DNA of 64,000 bases from Helianthus annuus (lineage: Eukaryota; Streptophyta; Magnoliopsida; Asterales; Asteraceae), in contig NC_035448.2 of assembly GCF_002127325.2 (NCBI RefSeq), forward strand, positions 116,587,354 through 116,651,353. Reading direction: 5' to 3'. Shown in pieces: positions 31,828-43,629 of the stretch. The translations under genes were made by a program, and so were the position numbers. Each line of letters begins with the position of its first letter. Within the stretch, counting starts at the first letter, position 1. The notes beneath the pieces were generated by a model, which had not been told where the DNA came from, ran no database searches, and worked only from the letters and a program-made list of their open reading frames with translations.

Positions 31828-33834
31828 AAAGGTGGAATTGCCGGAGCTTCCTGGATCGCGAAGCATGAATCGGCATCTATCTCTTTTGATTGAAATTATT
31901 TGTATATTTGATAAAGTTTGAATGTGCAGGTACTCAAGGGTGGTGAAGACTGTCAAATCCAACAAGTGCCTGGCGTTAGCATATGAAGAAGATCCCCGGT
32001 TTGGTCAGACGGGGAAAGTATGTGTTTGATTGTGTGTAAATTTTTTGAAAAACTTGAGATTTGTTTATGTGGTGTTTGTTGGTTGGTTGCTTACTTGGTT
32101 GTTGGTTGATAGATTGTGATAGACTGTGATGGTTGTGATAGTTGTAGTTTAAATCTGTTTGAATTAGGAGTGATGGACTATGCCGAAACCCTCACGGCGG
32201 AACAAACATGATTTTTCACAAGTTGAAGAACGGTTTTCTTACGGTCAAAATCAATGGGTTGTAAATCATGGGGGTACGTTATATTTTCTGTGAAACAGAG
32301 CATGAGATGCAGAAAATGGATGGCGAAACAAAGCTATCAGTATCGGTTTGTCAAATTTCTTTAATGGTTTTGCATTTTAGGGGGAGAAAAATTGCTAGAA
32401 AATACAAAAACATTAGAAAAATTTGAAAAATACAAAAACATGATAAAATCAAACATTTGAGTTTTGCGTACAAAGAGGAAATGATAGTACATCAGTAGAC
32501 AGTTACAGTATGCTAAAGAAATGTAATGATTAAATAGCATTAAGCAGTCTCACTGATGATATGTCGATAGGTTTTTATACATTTAGTAAGCTTTTTCGGG
32601 ATATAAACCTAAATTCAAACTTGCTTATTTTGTGGGGAACACTACTTGGATATATAGGTAACCCCTGAAATCTCGTTTGAAAGGTCTCGTATTCTGATAT
32701 ACTAGGTGTTTATACTCTATGATGTCTGGGGTATTATTCCGGGACTTCTGCTGAACGGTAGTTCTGACCTAGTCCCTGGCTAATACTTTCACCAAAATGC
32801 TTGAAATATAGCATAAAGCCCTCAGCTGATTAGACGATAAAATTGATAATCAGTTGTTGTAGCTAAAAGATTCTCTAAAGGGAACACACTGCTGAACGGA
32901 AGTTCTGACCTGAGATCCCTCAGTTCTCGCATACCCTAATTTATGTACAGACATCATTGTAGTCTTCTTACCTGTAAGACTGAATATTGGGATTCTGGAT
33001 ACGGGAGTATATTCAAGAGGTGGGACACATGAATAAGTTTAAGTCTTAAAACATCTAAACCGTATCCTGAATCAGTTGAAATCTGTATGAAAATTTAAAT
33101 GGATCAGTATATCGACAATCTAAGTGAATTGTTTAATTCTGAGTATGATTTAAAGCTTAACGGTACTTGTGACTTGTCAATAACTGATATGATCCTCTGA
33201 CGCATACTCAAACAAAAATATTGTTTGTATATATTTCTTTACAGCTTTATATTTTCAGAAAACACAAAAAGATTTTGATTTCTGCGTTATTTTCGATAAA
33301 CCGATGTCTGAGTTGCTGAGTTTCAAAATCTTAGTATGCTGATTGTGTTTCTGAAAACAAAACAAGTTCATTAATTTGAAACTTGAAATTTCTTGGAAAA
33401 ACTTTAAAAAACAGGTTGTGATATCTTCAAGGTCATTAAATTGAACTTGAATAATAATTTGTGAGATATTGGATTCTTTATATTGTCATATCTGTTAAGT
33501 TTGTTGACAGGGGGAGTGTATTAGAGAACATGATGAATTTGAAAATATTGTTACTTATGAATGTTTGAGAATTACAGGAAAGATTCAGATTACGATCCCG
33601 AAGAGCCAAGTCTAAGGGAGAGTCTGAAGATAAGTTGTAACTGAAAAGCAAGGTGATGATCTCTAAAAGCACAGAAGCTTGACGAGAGGGGGAGCTTGCT
33701 GAAGGTGTAAAGATGATCAAAGTGAAAGATTAAAGGATTCTTATATGGTTGCAATCTGAACAAGTTGGCAAAGATGATAAAGACTGAAGAGGTGGCATAA
33801 CAGAGAATGTTCACTGAAGACTTCGTCAATATCC
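31828..33834. other. Copia non-coding interval where pol would be expected
   Basis: This is about 2 kb without a meaningful ORF on either strand. It has an intron-like start (gtttga...tgtgcag near 31917-31930), poly-purine/AT tracts, and the duplicated phrase 'gctgaacggtagttctgacc' (about 32750) / 'gctgaacggaagttctgacc' (about 32892). No protease, integrase or RT motif is found. Confidence 0.6.
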
Positions 33835-33843
33835 GAGGGGGAG
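33835..33843 (+). other. Copia polypurine tract
   Basis: gagggggag lies two bases before the TG of the 3' LTR at 33846. Confidence 0.75.
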
Positions 33844-33845
33844 TC

Positions 33846-34256
33846 TGTTGGTGCATTACGTCTATTGACTTCGTCTTGTATCATGTTATAGGATAGGATA
33901 GGTTAGAATAACCAGTGCACGAGGTTCGAGAAACGAGAAGTGGTTGAATAGCATGTTGGACCGCTTATATGGACATTTTCCATAAAAGCGATCCACACAC
34001 TATCTTCCTGGATCGCTTTTGTGACATGTCGTATTAGCGGTTCCAGAACTCTATAAATAGGTGACTGGTTATTTCATTTGTAATGGTTCGAAACTTGTAA
34101 CGAAGTGCTGCCGATTTGCTTCCAGGTTGTAAACATTGCTAAAATCAATAAAGTGAAGCATTATATTTAGTTTGAGCGTCTAATTCACTGATTCCGCCTT
34201 TGAATTGGAAAACGACTCTTCTGATCGACTCATTCAGGGTCAACGACGATCCTACA
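33846..34256 (+). repeat. Copia 3' LTR
   Basis: This is a 411-bp direct repeat of 26582-26992, followed by TSD ATATG (34257-34261). Confidence 0.95.
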
Positions 34257-34261
34257 ATATG

Positions 34262-35833
34262 AGTGGCTCATTCTTGCGTGGTGCGGTCAAAGTTGGGAGT
34301 TGTATCAAACACTCCTTCATTTCCCGGAAAGCGTTCTCCGCCTCTGCGGTCAACTGGAATTGTTCCTTCTTTAAACAGTTCCGCAGGGTCTTGATGAAGG
34401 GATAAGACTTAGCTGCATGGTTGGCTAAGAATCTATTTAGTGCGGCTAGCCTGCCGGCCAGCCGTTGCATGTCTTTCATCATTGAAGGTGATGGCATGCG
34501 CTCGATCGCCTAAACTTTCTCCGGGTTTACCTTGAATCCATCTTTGGTCACGATGAACCCAAGGAATTTGCCTTCTTCCATTCCAAACGAGCATTTCCCT
34601 GGATTGAGCTTTATGTTAACGCTTCGCAGAGTCTGGAATGTTCTTTCGATGTCTGTGAGCATGGTATCTTCCTCCATGCTCATGACGACTAGGTCGTCCA
34701 TGTAGATTTCGACACTTTTGCTTATTTGCCCGCGGAAAGTGTCATTCATCAGTTTTTGGTAGGTTGCGCCCGCGTTGCGCAACCCAAACGGCATTTTTGT
34801 ATAACAGTAATTCCCGGTAGGAGTGCGGAATGCCGTTTTGTCTTCATCCTCGATTGCCATTTGTACCTGATGGTAACCTTTTAGCAATCGAGGAAACACT
34901 TCCATCTGAATGGTGCGAGATTGTCGACCTTTTCGTCGATTTCTGGAAGTGCGTAACAATCCTTGGGACAGGCTTTGTTGAGATCTTTGTAATCGACGCA
35001 CATGCGCCAGCCCCCGGATGGTTTTTCTACCATGACTGGGTTGGATAACCAAGTCTGGTATTTAACTTCCTGCAGGATGCCTGCGGAGAGCAGTTCTTCC
35101 ACCTGCTCTTGCATCGCCTGGTTTTTAGCGGATCCAAGGTGGCGTTGGCCTTGGATCATCGGTTTGATACCTGGCAAGGTATTCAAGTAATGTTGCGCAA
35201 TATCACGTGGGACCCTGTCATGTCTGCGGGTGTCCACGCGAAAATGTCTTGGTTCCTGAAGAGAAGTTGCTTCAGGTGCGCTTTGGTGGTCGGGGACAAG
35301 GCGTGACCCAATGTAATCTTTTGTTCTGGGTATCTCGCGTTGAGAACCCATTTTTCTGGTTGGTTGTTGGGAGTGGGCCTTGCGACCTTGATCGGACGTA
35401 TTTCGTCCGACATCATGACGTCCCTTCGTGCGTAGATTATCGCGACCCCTGATTCGGTTGGGAAACCGACAGCAGAATGGGGGACGGACGTAATCATATT
35501 GAAATCGCCTTGGGATTCCCTCCCAAGGAGTACGTCATATTTGGAGGTGTGAGGTAAAACCATAAAGTTTACCTCTTCTGTTCTTGTGTGTGTGCCGCTG
35601 GTAAGACGCACAGGAAAAGTAATCTGGCCCAGGGGAAAGACAGTTTCCCCTGCGAACCCGGCCAACGGGTAATCTACTGCTTGCAACCGATCTTTGTCCT
35701 CCTGGTCGAACTGGTTGAAGCATTGTTCGTAGATTATATCAGAAGTACTGCCCGGGTCGATGAATAGACGTTCGGTGCAGTAATGTGCCAGTTGGCCTGT
35801 AATTACGACGGCGCGCTTGTCGCGCGGTCCGCC
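34262..35833 (-). pseudogene. Tat pol: protease, reverse transcriptase and start of RNase H, broken
   Basis: In coding order: an aspartic protease with IDPGSTSD at about 35745-35765 and VLLGRES near 35540; RT with WRMCVDYKDLNKACPKD (about 34985), MPFGLRNAGATYQ (about 34770) and the catalytic YMDD box (about 34692-34706); then FLGFIVTKDG (about 34545) and the connection to RNase H, cut by the copia element at 34261. Lesions: a frameshift near 35215, a 1-base loss near 34885, and a TAG at 34510-34512. The RT active site itself is intact. Confidence 0.85.
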
Positions 35834-37668
35834 TCAGACTTTTGGAAAGACGACTTGCTCGTCTTTCCAGTCATTGTCTGGCCTTCTCGCCGCTTTGTGC
35901 GGCCTACCTTTACCTCCATTGATCATGTGCGTGGAGGCCACGTACATGGTTTTCTTTCCGGAGGAGGTGCCTTCGCCATGAGGGGTGATGCGCTTGGTGG
36001 GTTTTTGTCCACCTGGCAAAAGTTGTTGCAGTTTCCCCTCTTTTAAGGCTCGCTCAATCTCCAGCCGGAGACTGATGCAGTTGTTTGTGGTGTGGCCCGA
36101 GTCCTTGTGGTACTCACAATAGAGTGTGAGATCCTGATTTTTCTTGGACTTCATTGGTTGGGTCGGTCGCAAGAGCTGTGCGTCCGTGAGAAGGACTTCG
36201 CTTGGTGACACAGTGATCTCGGTCCAGTTGCGGTCCCGAGAATCTTTCTTTGGGGCCCGGTTGTCCCGTTAGGGATTGTAGTTCCTTGGGTCAAACGGGT
36301 TGGTCCGCGGGAAGTATGGTTTGGAAATATCGCGATTTCCAACGTCCCGGTTGCGTTTATTGTTACGCTTGGACCCTTGTTGGGAGGTTTCGGCTTGGGG
36401 CTGTGCCTTTGCCACATGCGGTTCGAGAGACCGCTGCGTCTGGGCGTATGTCTTGACCGCGGCCATGACATCTTCCCATTTTTTAGGCAAGCCCTCCTTG
36501 CCAGAGATGGTCATAACCATCTGCCTGTCCCTGACGGCCTTGATGAAATGGTTCCGTGCCATTTGGTCTTGCACGTCACCTATCTCTAGGCACTCTTTAT
36601 TATACCGGACGACGAATGCTTCTAAAGATTCGTCGTCCCTGCCCCAGATATTCATAACGTCCAACGAGTCACGTACGTGACGTCGTTGCTGGCTGAAATG
36701 AGCGAGGAACTTTGCGTGCAAGTCCTCGAATGAGGCCAGTGATGCCACTGGCAAAGAATCGAACCATGCCCTGGCCAGGCTCGTGAGGGTCTGGGGGAAA
36801 AAGTTGCACCAGGTAGGTTCGTCCCACAGGCCGTTGCACCCCGCACCCATGAAAATGTTCATGTGGTCGTCCGGGTCGGTCGAACCACTGTATTTCCCCA
36901 CATTGAAAGGAAATTTCGTTGTGGTGACATGGGCTCGTGCAATTCGCGGGGCGAATTTGGAGTTTTCGGCCGCAGCCTTTGGCCTGTAGGGTTTATTCTC
37001 AGGGCGCTTTGCAGCCCTGAGGTATGTATTTCGGGGGTGAGTGGGAGGAACATAGTTGCGTCCTCCCGGTCTGCTACTGGTGTCATGCGAATTCCCGAAA
37101 TATGTATGGTCGTCCGGGTCGGTACGACCATACCCTTCGGTATATGGTTGCGGGCCCAACCGGCTCTGAATTCCAGAGCCATGTCGGGATGTGGACCGTC
37201 GCCTGTCCTCACTGTAAGGACCTAGGCGGGTATGCACTGGTCCCCTGGTGTGGGACCCGTACGAGGAATCATCCTCGTTGATTGTGTGGACCGAACAGTA
37301 AGATGATCTGCGGTCTTCACGTCTGCTTCTCGAAGCTGGACGTGAATGTCCCTGCCTTCGTATTGTAAAATACGATCGGCAGGGGTGTGCGGTGCTGGGG
37401 TGGGCCCAGCTTGTATCTGCGCTTCCGCACAAGCGCGGTTGTATGTTGCATTCAGCAGGGTTGCCTGCTGGTCATACCAGGTATGAAGGTCCATGCCTGG
37501 TGGGATCACAGATGCGTACTGTGATAAGTCATGTCCGAACGTAAGGGATGGGCCCCTTTGCGTCGACGTGCCGATGTGTCCGGGTTGCGAGGTTAAGGGA
37601 TTGGCCCCTACCGGACCTAGGTTTGTGGGATTTTGGTTATCCCCAGTGTTGTTTTGGTGATCAGTCAT
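35834..37668 (-). pseudogene. Tat gag, broken
   Basis: The start is ATG at 37668 (MTDHQNNTGDNQNP). The first part (to about 37250) is Pro/Gly/Asn/Thr-rich. A frameshift between about 37430 and 37250 leads into an Arg/Ser-rich linker and the retrotransposon gag domain (KYSGSTDPDDHMNIF about 36890, ARAWFDSLP about 36770, FSQQRRHVRDSLD about 36690, FVVRYNKE about 36605). An in-frame TAA at 36269-36271 follows NYNP. Downstream is a zinc-knuckle-like CEYHKDSGHTTNNC (about 36110) typical of Tat gag. Another stop at 35834-35836 looks like CGA to TGA, a CpG-type mutation. Confidence 0.82.
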
Positions 37669-37690
37669 GATCTTGTGAGAGGGGTAAGGA

Positions 37691-39624
37691 TGGTTTAAAA
37701 AGTGCTAAGAGTAGCGGTGGCCACGCTTTCAAGCGTATCATTTTCTTTTATAAATCAAACCAACAATTTTCTTATTTAACCAAAACAATATCCAAAGCAT
37801 CAAACTAGTCAATAAATATGTAAATCGCAAAAATCACATGAACTTGTAGTTTTCCAAAACTATGAAGTAAATCTCATTACTTTTAGTGGATCTTTATATA
37901 TATATATCAATCCGGTTTCATAAAAACCTCGTTTTTAAGGAAATTCCGTCTTTACATTTTCTTGTAAATTTTTACAAAAATAGTTATTTTGTCGAAACTT
38001 TATGTGTTACACACTCGTGTGTTCTAAAAATTCATCCTTGTTAGTGTAAGATCCGTCTTTAGTAAATATGTTTTCTTTTGACACTTGGTCCTTTGAAAAT
38101 ACCACTTGTAGATCCGTAGATCTACTAGTTTTAAACACTATTCCGTAAGTAAAATCATTTTTACACAAGTTCAAGTTTGATGTGTGGTAGAGTTTCATCA
38201 CTTAACCCTTGTTACACTTAAACAAGCTTTATGTCCTAATCCATGATCATGACCAATCCGGGTTAAACGATGATCCGAGCCACCACAACATAGATCGGGC
38301 CTAAATAACTACACACATCAAATACTACAAGATTTACACAACATTCAAGCTTTTAACCATCATTACTTGCATTTTTAGTAGACTTTTATACATCATCTTG
38401 TATGTTCATGACTTTTAACCGTTACATATCATTTTAACCATCTTAAAATAGTTCGAGAAGGTGATTCAAGCAACTTACTACTAGCTCAAGGCTAGGGAAG
38501 AATCTAGACGCAAAATGAGTGGATAAAAGCAATGAGGTGAGGTCCTTCGCCTTCCGAATGCACCAAGCCTCCTCGGATATGATCCTTAACACTTGTGTGA
38601 TCTTAGAATGCTTGAACAAAACTCGAAAAAAATTGATGGGTGTATAGGGGAGTTCGGCCGAGAGCTCTTGAGGGAGAGGGAGAGAGTTTTTGTTGAGTTG
38701 TGTTAAGTGAATGATATGGAGGGTTAAGCTTGGATCTTATAGGCTAATTCAAGTTCATGAACCAATGGTCACAATGTATCCTAGATATTAGGCATAAGAG
38801 AATAAAATAATCAAAGGAGTACAAAAGATGGTCACATTGTGACCGAGTTCGGTTAGAGAGGGGGGGTGTTCCTAGTTCAAATCCAACCATCTAGTTAGAT
38901 ATTAGTTAGGTTAAGTTTAGTTAGTTTAGGGATTAACCCGGTTACTAGTGTGTTGTGCTTTACAGTGGGTGTTAGGGTATTCAGGGACCCTAACTGGCTC
39001 AGAAAAAGATAAATAATGTTAATGGCAATATTTTTATGTTCCGGGTATAGTCCAGTTGTTCGGTTGGATAGTAATCCGTTAAAGCGTTTAACAAAGCTTT
39101 AAAGTGTCGTTATTATTATTTTTAGTGACACAACTTATTCCCGACACTTTGGAAAGTGTCTAGTAATATTTTTCTCATGTTTTGGCACTTTATGAGTTAA
39201 CCAAATGCTGAATTTTTAGTTAATGTGCTGAATTTTGTACTTAGAGTACGTTTTAGGCACATCCGATCACTGTAACTTATTCCTAGAGACGCAGTCCTAC
39301 AACCCTTGTATCCCTACACTCACTATTAGTGTAGTAAAATATTTCGGACTCATACAGGCCTTAGAGGCAGTATCTGCCTGGTGCTAGTTATGACAGCACG
39401 TTCAATAGGTTATCCGTTCATAGTGCTACTGTGCTTTTGTGCATCATGTTTGTCACTAAAGTTCAGCATGTAAATAAGGTAGTGACGGTAATATGATGCA
39501 AGTATGTACATGTATAAACATTCAAGTAGCAGTTTATCCATAAATTCAAGTAAGCACGGTAATTAAGCAGTAATTAGTTATTAATTAAGTCATACGGATA
39601 CCTGATTTAGTGAGGGTTGTCACA
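37691..39624 (-). repeat. Unrelated long gypsy-type LTR in minus orientation, no partner in window
   Basis: The right border is sharp: the - strand starts TGTGACAACCCTCACT at 39624 and interrupts the right-hand Tat gene. A TATA-like ctataaga lies at about 38735 (-). The left border near 37691 is a guess (- strand ...aaacca), made where the sequence becomes Tat gag leader. The five bases to the right (ccgga, 39625-39629) do not recur at the left border, so there is no target-site duplication. No second copy is present. It may be a solo or truncated LTR, or a junction left by recombination. It belongs to neither Tat copy. Confidence 0.6.
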
Positions 39625-41460
39625 CCGGAAGCCTTCTCGGCAGCAGGAGTCTTGTGCTTTTCCGCATCAGATTTTTGCTTTTCACCTTCAGCAAACTCAA
39701 GGTTCTGATCACCAGTATCCTCCGGGGAGATCAGATTGTCAGAGGAATCAACCGTGTCAAAGATCCGAGCCGCAGCTTTCTTCCCTGTATCCTTTGCCTG
39801 CACAGAGGGCTCGCTTACCACCTTGACAAAAGGGCTGGTAAATTCTTTATTAACCCCCGCATCCGCAGCAGTGTCATGCGAGGGAGAAAGATGAGCATCA
39901 AACAAAGAGGAGAAATCTCCAACTTGCGGTTCTGCGAACAAAGTAGCAATAACCATCAAATACAAGTTACAATGTCAAAAACTTATAAGGTTATGACACT
40001 TACCAGCCGCAACCGCAGGCTTCACCTGAGAAACAGCAGTGGTCCGTTTGATCTGAATCCTCGGACGCTTTTTCTCAGCGGCACCAGCAGCCTTATCATC
40101 TATCTTCCTTTTCTTCTTCTCATCTGCAGGCTTGGAACCCGCAGCGGTCCTGCCTACAGCCGCACCACCACCTGGAACACCCAAACCCTCAAGGGTGTCA
40201 GATACTACCACGTAATCGGTATATCTGCGTTAACAAGAACGAGAGATGCCTGCCGCATGCGGCACCAAAGAAGGCACAGCAGTAGCCTCAGGTTTTTTCT
40301 TCTGGCGGCCCCGCACAATTTTTTCTGCATGCTTTTTCTCCGCATGCTTCTTGGGAACAGTCTTCACCTCAAACTTTCCTAGAGCCCCAAGATTACCTGC
40401 GTTTAGACAATCAAGGAAGCAAAATCACAAGGGTGAACTTCTTTACAAAACAAGGAAGCTATAAATTATACCTTTGCCTTGCGGCAGTGGCGCATTCAGC
40501 GCCCCGCGTTTAGGAACGCGGAAGTTGCCAACAATCTCCAAGTTAAAACCTTCTCGTTTCGCATACGGAAGTAACTCAACCTTGCCCTCAAAAGTCGGAT
40601 CAAACATCCTCCACAGGGCAGCATCCTCTGATAGTGCATACAAAATCAGTAAAAAAACAAGGAAGCAAGGAAACCACACAAGAGTAAAAATGCTTACCAC
40701 CACTCTTTTCTCGCACAACGGGCCTTGCCTTCCTATCAGGCCTAGACAACATCATCCGCAGCACCCACAACTGCGAGTTGTCCAGCTTTGTGAGCTCAAT
40801 GGGTTTCAGCCTTGGGAACCAACTCACTGTATCAGCATTGGGAAGAGCAAGATCCTCCGCAGGAATGGTCTCATTCACATTCTGAAAAGTCATCTTCGCG
40901 GCTACCACGGCAGCCTTAACATAGAAGAACTTCCTCTTCCACTTGGTGAGACCCTTGGGAGGGGTCATCAGCTTGTTACTCCCATACCGTTGGTTGAAAG
41001 AAAAGAACCCGGTTTTCACCGTCAACTGGTAGAACCGCCGGAAATTTTCAATAGTAATCTCCAAACTAAGAGCCCGAAAAGTGTACTCAAAATTCCTGAT
41101 TCGAAACATCCCGAACGGACTCAGTTGGGAGATATAAATCTGATAGTACTCCAACACTTCAGCAACAAACACCGTCAATGGCAGTCGGAGGTTGCCATCA
41201 TAAAAGAAGTCAGCCCACAGGGTGAGGCATCCCGCCGGAGCGTCAGCACCGGAATCACCTTCTTGTGGGTATGTAGCCCCAAACTCTTTGGGCATTTGGA
41301 TACTGGTCATCAGGGTCTCAAACTGACCCTTCGACCACTTCAGTACTGGTAGGCCACCGCCGGGTGCACCACCATCATCATCATCTTCTTCCGCCGCCGC
41401 CGGCGACGAATGTTCAGGGTTTTCACCCTCCACATTATGAGAATTCGATGGTTCAGCCAT
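39625..41460 (-). pseudogene. Tat antisense extra gene, right copy, truncated by an LTR
   Basis: The start is ATG 41460 (MAEPSNSHNVEGENPEH). Exons on -: 41460-40698, 40627-40472, about 40396-40250, about 40225-40013 and 39933 to 39625. Introns follow GT-AG except the third, whose donor looks like GC. Exon 1 carries the same domain as the left copy (SQLSPFGMFRIRNFEYTFRA, WVLRMMLSRPDRKAR). Exon 2 is open here, where the left copy has a stop (FEGKVELLPYA). Lys/Pro-rich exons follow. The coding sequence then stops inside the acidic linker at PAAEKASG, exactly where the TGTGACAACC LTR begins, so the coiled-coil half is lost. What remains is undamaged. Confidence 0.8.
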
Positions 41461-41617
41461 TGAAATAAAAAAGATGGAGAAGAAAACGAGTACAAGAACT
41501 CAGCAAACTCGCTGTAATTTCAGAGAAGCTATCAGAGAAGACGAAGACAACACTTTTTCTCTCGCCGGAAAATTTTGAAATTTTGAACAAGTGAGGGGAA
41601 ACCACAAACGGTTTCCC

Positions 41618-41625
41618 CTTATATA
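41618..41625 (-). promoter_or_regulatory. TATA box of the antisense Tat gene (right copy)
   Basis: TATATAAG (-) is embedded in the same 'gtatataaggggaaacc' as the left copy, about 160 bp upstream of the ATG. Confidence 0.65.
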
Positions 41626-42737
41626 CTCATCGCAATTCATGCGGAGGGGTAACCGAATCATCACGATCAAAAATAACGAGTTACGCGGCGACACGTGTCC
41701 AGCGACAGTCCCGCTGACGGTTACCACGCGTGCGTGGCCGCCCACGCGCCTGACAAAGGAGACGTTTACACTCCTGCTACAGTGCATTAATGACCTTGGG
41801 CAGTGCAAACGTCCTTTCTTATCAGCACATGCAGAAAATCCTACCAACTTTCACCAACTCACACGTGCGTTCAGCCACGTATGCAACAAAAAAGCGACAA
41901 CTTTATCCAAATATAAGCGGCATGCGGTTTCTCTGGTATAACCGCGCCATAACCCATACCGCTTGTGGTAACAAGTCTGCTTATGACTTTGTTTACCCGC
42001 TTGTGAGCTAGATAGAATAAACAATGGTGGGCATAACCATGCCTATGACCATGTTTATTTGACCATTATCCAGATTCAAATTGTTCGACCAAACACGGCC
42101 AACAATGACGCAAGTACCCCACGTTGTTCGACCAAACATGGCCAACAATGCAAAGGAACGAGGTAACCGCAAAGGACGTGCGGTTACTTGAGAGCTAATT
42201 GGAAGAACATGAACACCCCACAAAGCAGGGATCATCATTACATGTCCAATTGCTGAACATAGAGCTTGAGCAAAGCCACTCAAAGCATTGCATCAGCTAC
42301 CGCAGAGGTTACAACTAGAGTTGCGGCTGCGGACATCTTCCGTCACCGTTACAAAGGTTGGTTCAAAGCCTACTCTCTTCTTCATTCACCACCTCAAAGG
42401 TTGGTTCGAAGTTTGTGGACATCTTCAGCCACGATGTCAGAGGTTGGTTCGACACACCAACAGGTGGCACCCAACCCTGATGACACCAGAAATATGTAGC
42501 CCATGCTACCAGATCAAAACCCTAGGCTGAGAATTTCGCATCAGACGAAACTTGCTCATCGATACGGAAGAGGTGTCACACGACTCTACCAGATCCCCGG
42601 TTTGATTTTCCAGAAGCAGGAGCCATCTACATGGCCTAGAATCTTCTACAACATACGCACTACCTTCTAGACACCATAGTCCAGTACTCTTTCCACATGC
42701 AACTTGCATACGGAAACAACACTAGACTGGGGGGACT

Positions 42738-43629
42738 TGAAGGGGTATGGTCCCGGATCTCGCGTCAGCATGATCGCGAGTGACCATTACCCTTATCAAA
42801 ACCCCCACTAGCTAAAGACTTATCTATGTCCGTGCGGGCACGCGCGAACACAAAGGTCGAATCCAATCTGCCCAATGATGGAAGAGGACTTACCTGGAGT
42901 ATGAGAACGGTATAACAATGCGGCGCGGCACCACATCTAGTGTATGAAAACAGTGTACGCATAGCGATGCGGCCTAGCACCGCATCCTGTGAACACTTCT
43001 ATCAATACAAGGGATCTGGATAACAGCAACAGTCACCACGAGTGGCGATGCGGCCCGGCACCGCATCCCACAGTCTTTGCCAGAAGGACAACACGGGAAC
43101 AACGGCAGTTACCGCAAGTAGCGATGCGGCGCGAGTCGCGACACCGCATCCTGCCCACAAGGCAAGTGGGACTGACACTACAGAGCAAGTGGCACCAATG
43201 ACAGTCGCCTGTCAGGCCATACGTAAGCGACAGACTGACACTGCAGTAGGACGTGGCTTCACCTCCACAACCGACAAGCCTGACACACCTGCATAAGGGC
43301 TGCACGTCGTCAATCCGTCCATTCAACTCCTCCTTCACTCCTCGGCTATAAATACCAACCCCAAACCAGGTTTGAGGTATCTCTTCACAACTCTCTCACT
43401 ACTACTACTATCACACTTTGCTTCCCAAGCAAACTACTGATTCTCACGCCGGAGAGTGGTAACAAGGAGCACCCCCCACCCCATCCTCCTTGTTACGAGT
43501 CACGGCTTGTTTACTTGTGCAGGAGATCAACCGGTGGACGATCCAGCCAGCGATCCTCGAGAGGAAGGGATTAAGCCTTCTTGACGAGACCAGTGAGTTA
43601 ACCTTGCCCGGTTAACCATTGTTTCATCA
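42738..43629 (+). repeat. Tat right copy 3' LTR
   Basis: This 892-bp LTR runs from TGAAGGGGTATGG to TTTCATCA. The TATA box TATAAATA is at 43347-43354. gatgcgg...cgcatc hairpins occur at about 42918, 42965, 43047 and 43121. The end sequence (gagtggtaacaaggagcacc, gttaaccattgtttcatca) is shared with the left LTR and the solo LTR. Confidence 0.88.

Larger units (their letters stand above)
26582..34256 (+). mobile_element. Young gag-only Ty1/copia-type element nested in Tat pol
   Basis: The element is 7,675 bp: LTRs of 411 bp each (26582-26992 and 33846-34256), initiator-Met primer site 26995-27006, a leader with a CCGCT motif array, one long gag-type frame 27775-31827, about 2 kb without coding sequence, and a polypurine tract at 33835-33843. 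The LTRs differ at three positions by eye (0.7%), so insertion is recent. No protease, integrase, RT or RNase H is visible on either strand. It must rely on enzymes from an autonomous relative. Assignment to copia is by short LTR, gag style and leader. Confidence 0.92.
17684..37690 (-). mobile_element. Tat-lineage Ty3/gypsy retrotransposon (left copy), 5' LTR missing
   Basis: Read on the - strand: gag (37668 leftwards), protease and RT, two RNase H domains, integrase (to 24459), a 129-bp tandem repeat, a gene in antisense orientation (20282-23646 +), polypurine tract and 3' LTR (17684-18556). The second, archaeal-type RNase H and an extra ORF between pol and the 3' LTR are known hallmarks of the Tat lineage. 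A copia element (26582-34256) is nested in it. The expected 5' LTR, a minus-oriented copy of 17684-18556, is absent. About 20 bp upstream of the gag ATG the sequence passes into an unrelated LTR. Confidence 0.85.
39625..43629 (+). mobile_element. Tat-lineage element, right copy: 3' end only, inverted relative to left copy
   Basis: The element is + oriented. It contains the antisense gene (41460 to 39625 on -), a spacer, a polypurine tract (tggggggact, 42728-42737) and a 3' LTR (42738-43629). Gag-pol is absent; the left border is the foreign LTR at 39624. Protein and LTR identity to the left copy is high but clearly below that of a recent duplication, so this is a separate family member. Confidence 0.82.

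Noticed and set aside
40474..41352. 292-codon + strand frame in the right Tat copy
   Set aside because: It is a shadow of exons 1-2 of the minus-strand gene, which has the recognised domain and conserved start and TATA box.
17684..43629. The whole interval as one large inverted duplication
   Set aside because: The two Tat ends differ too much in protein and LTR sequence to be a recent palindromic duplication. They are better seen as two family members in opposite orientation joined by an LTR.
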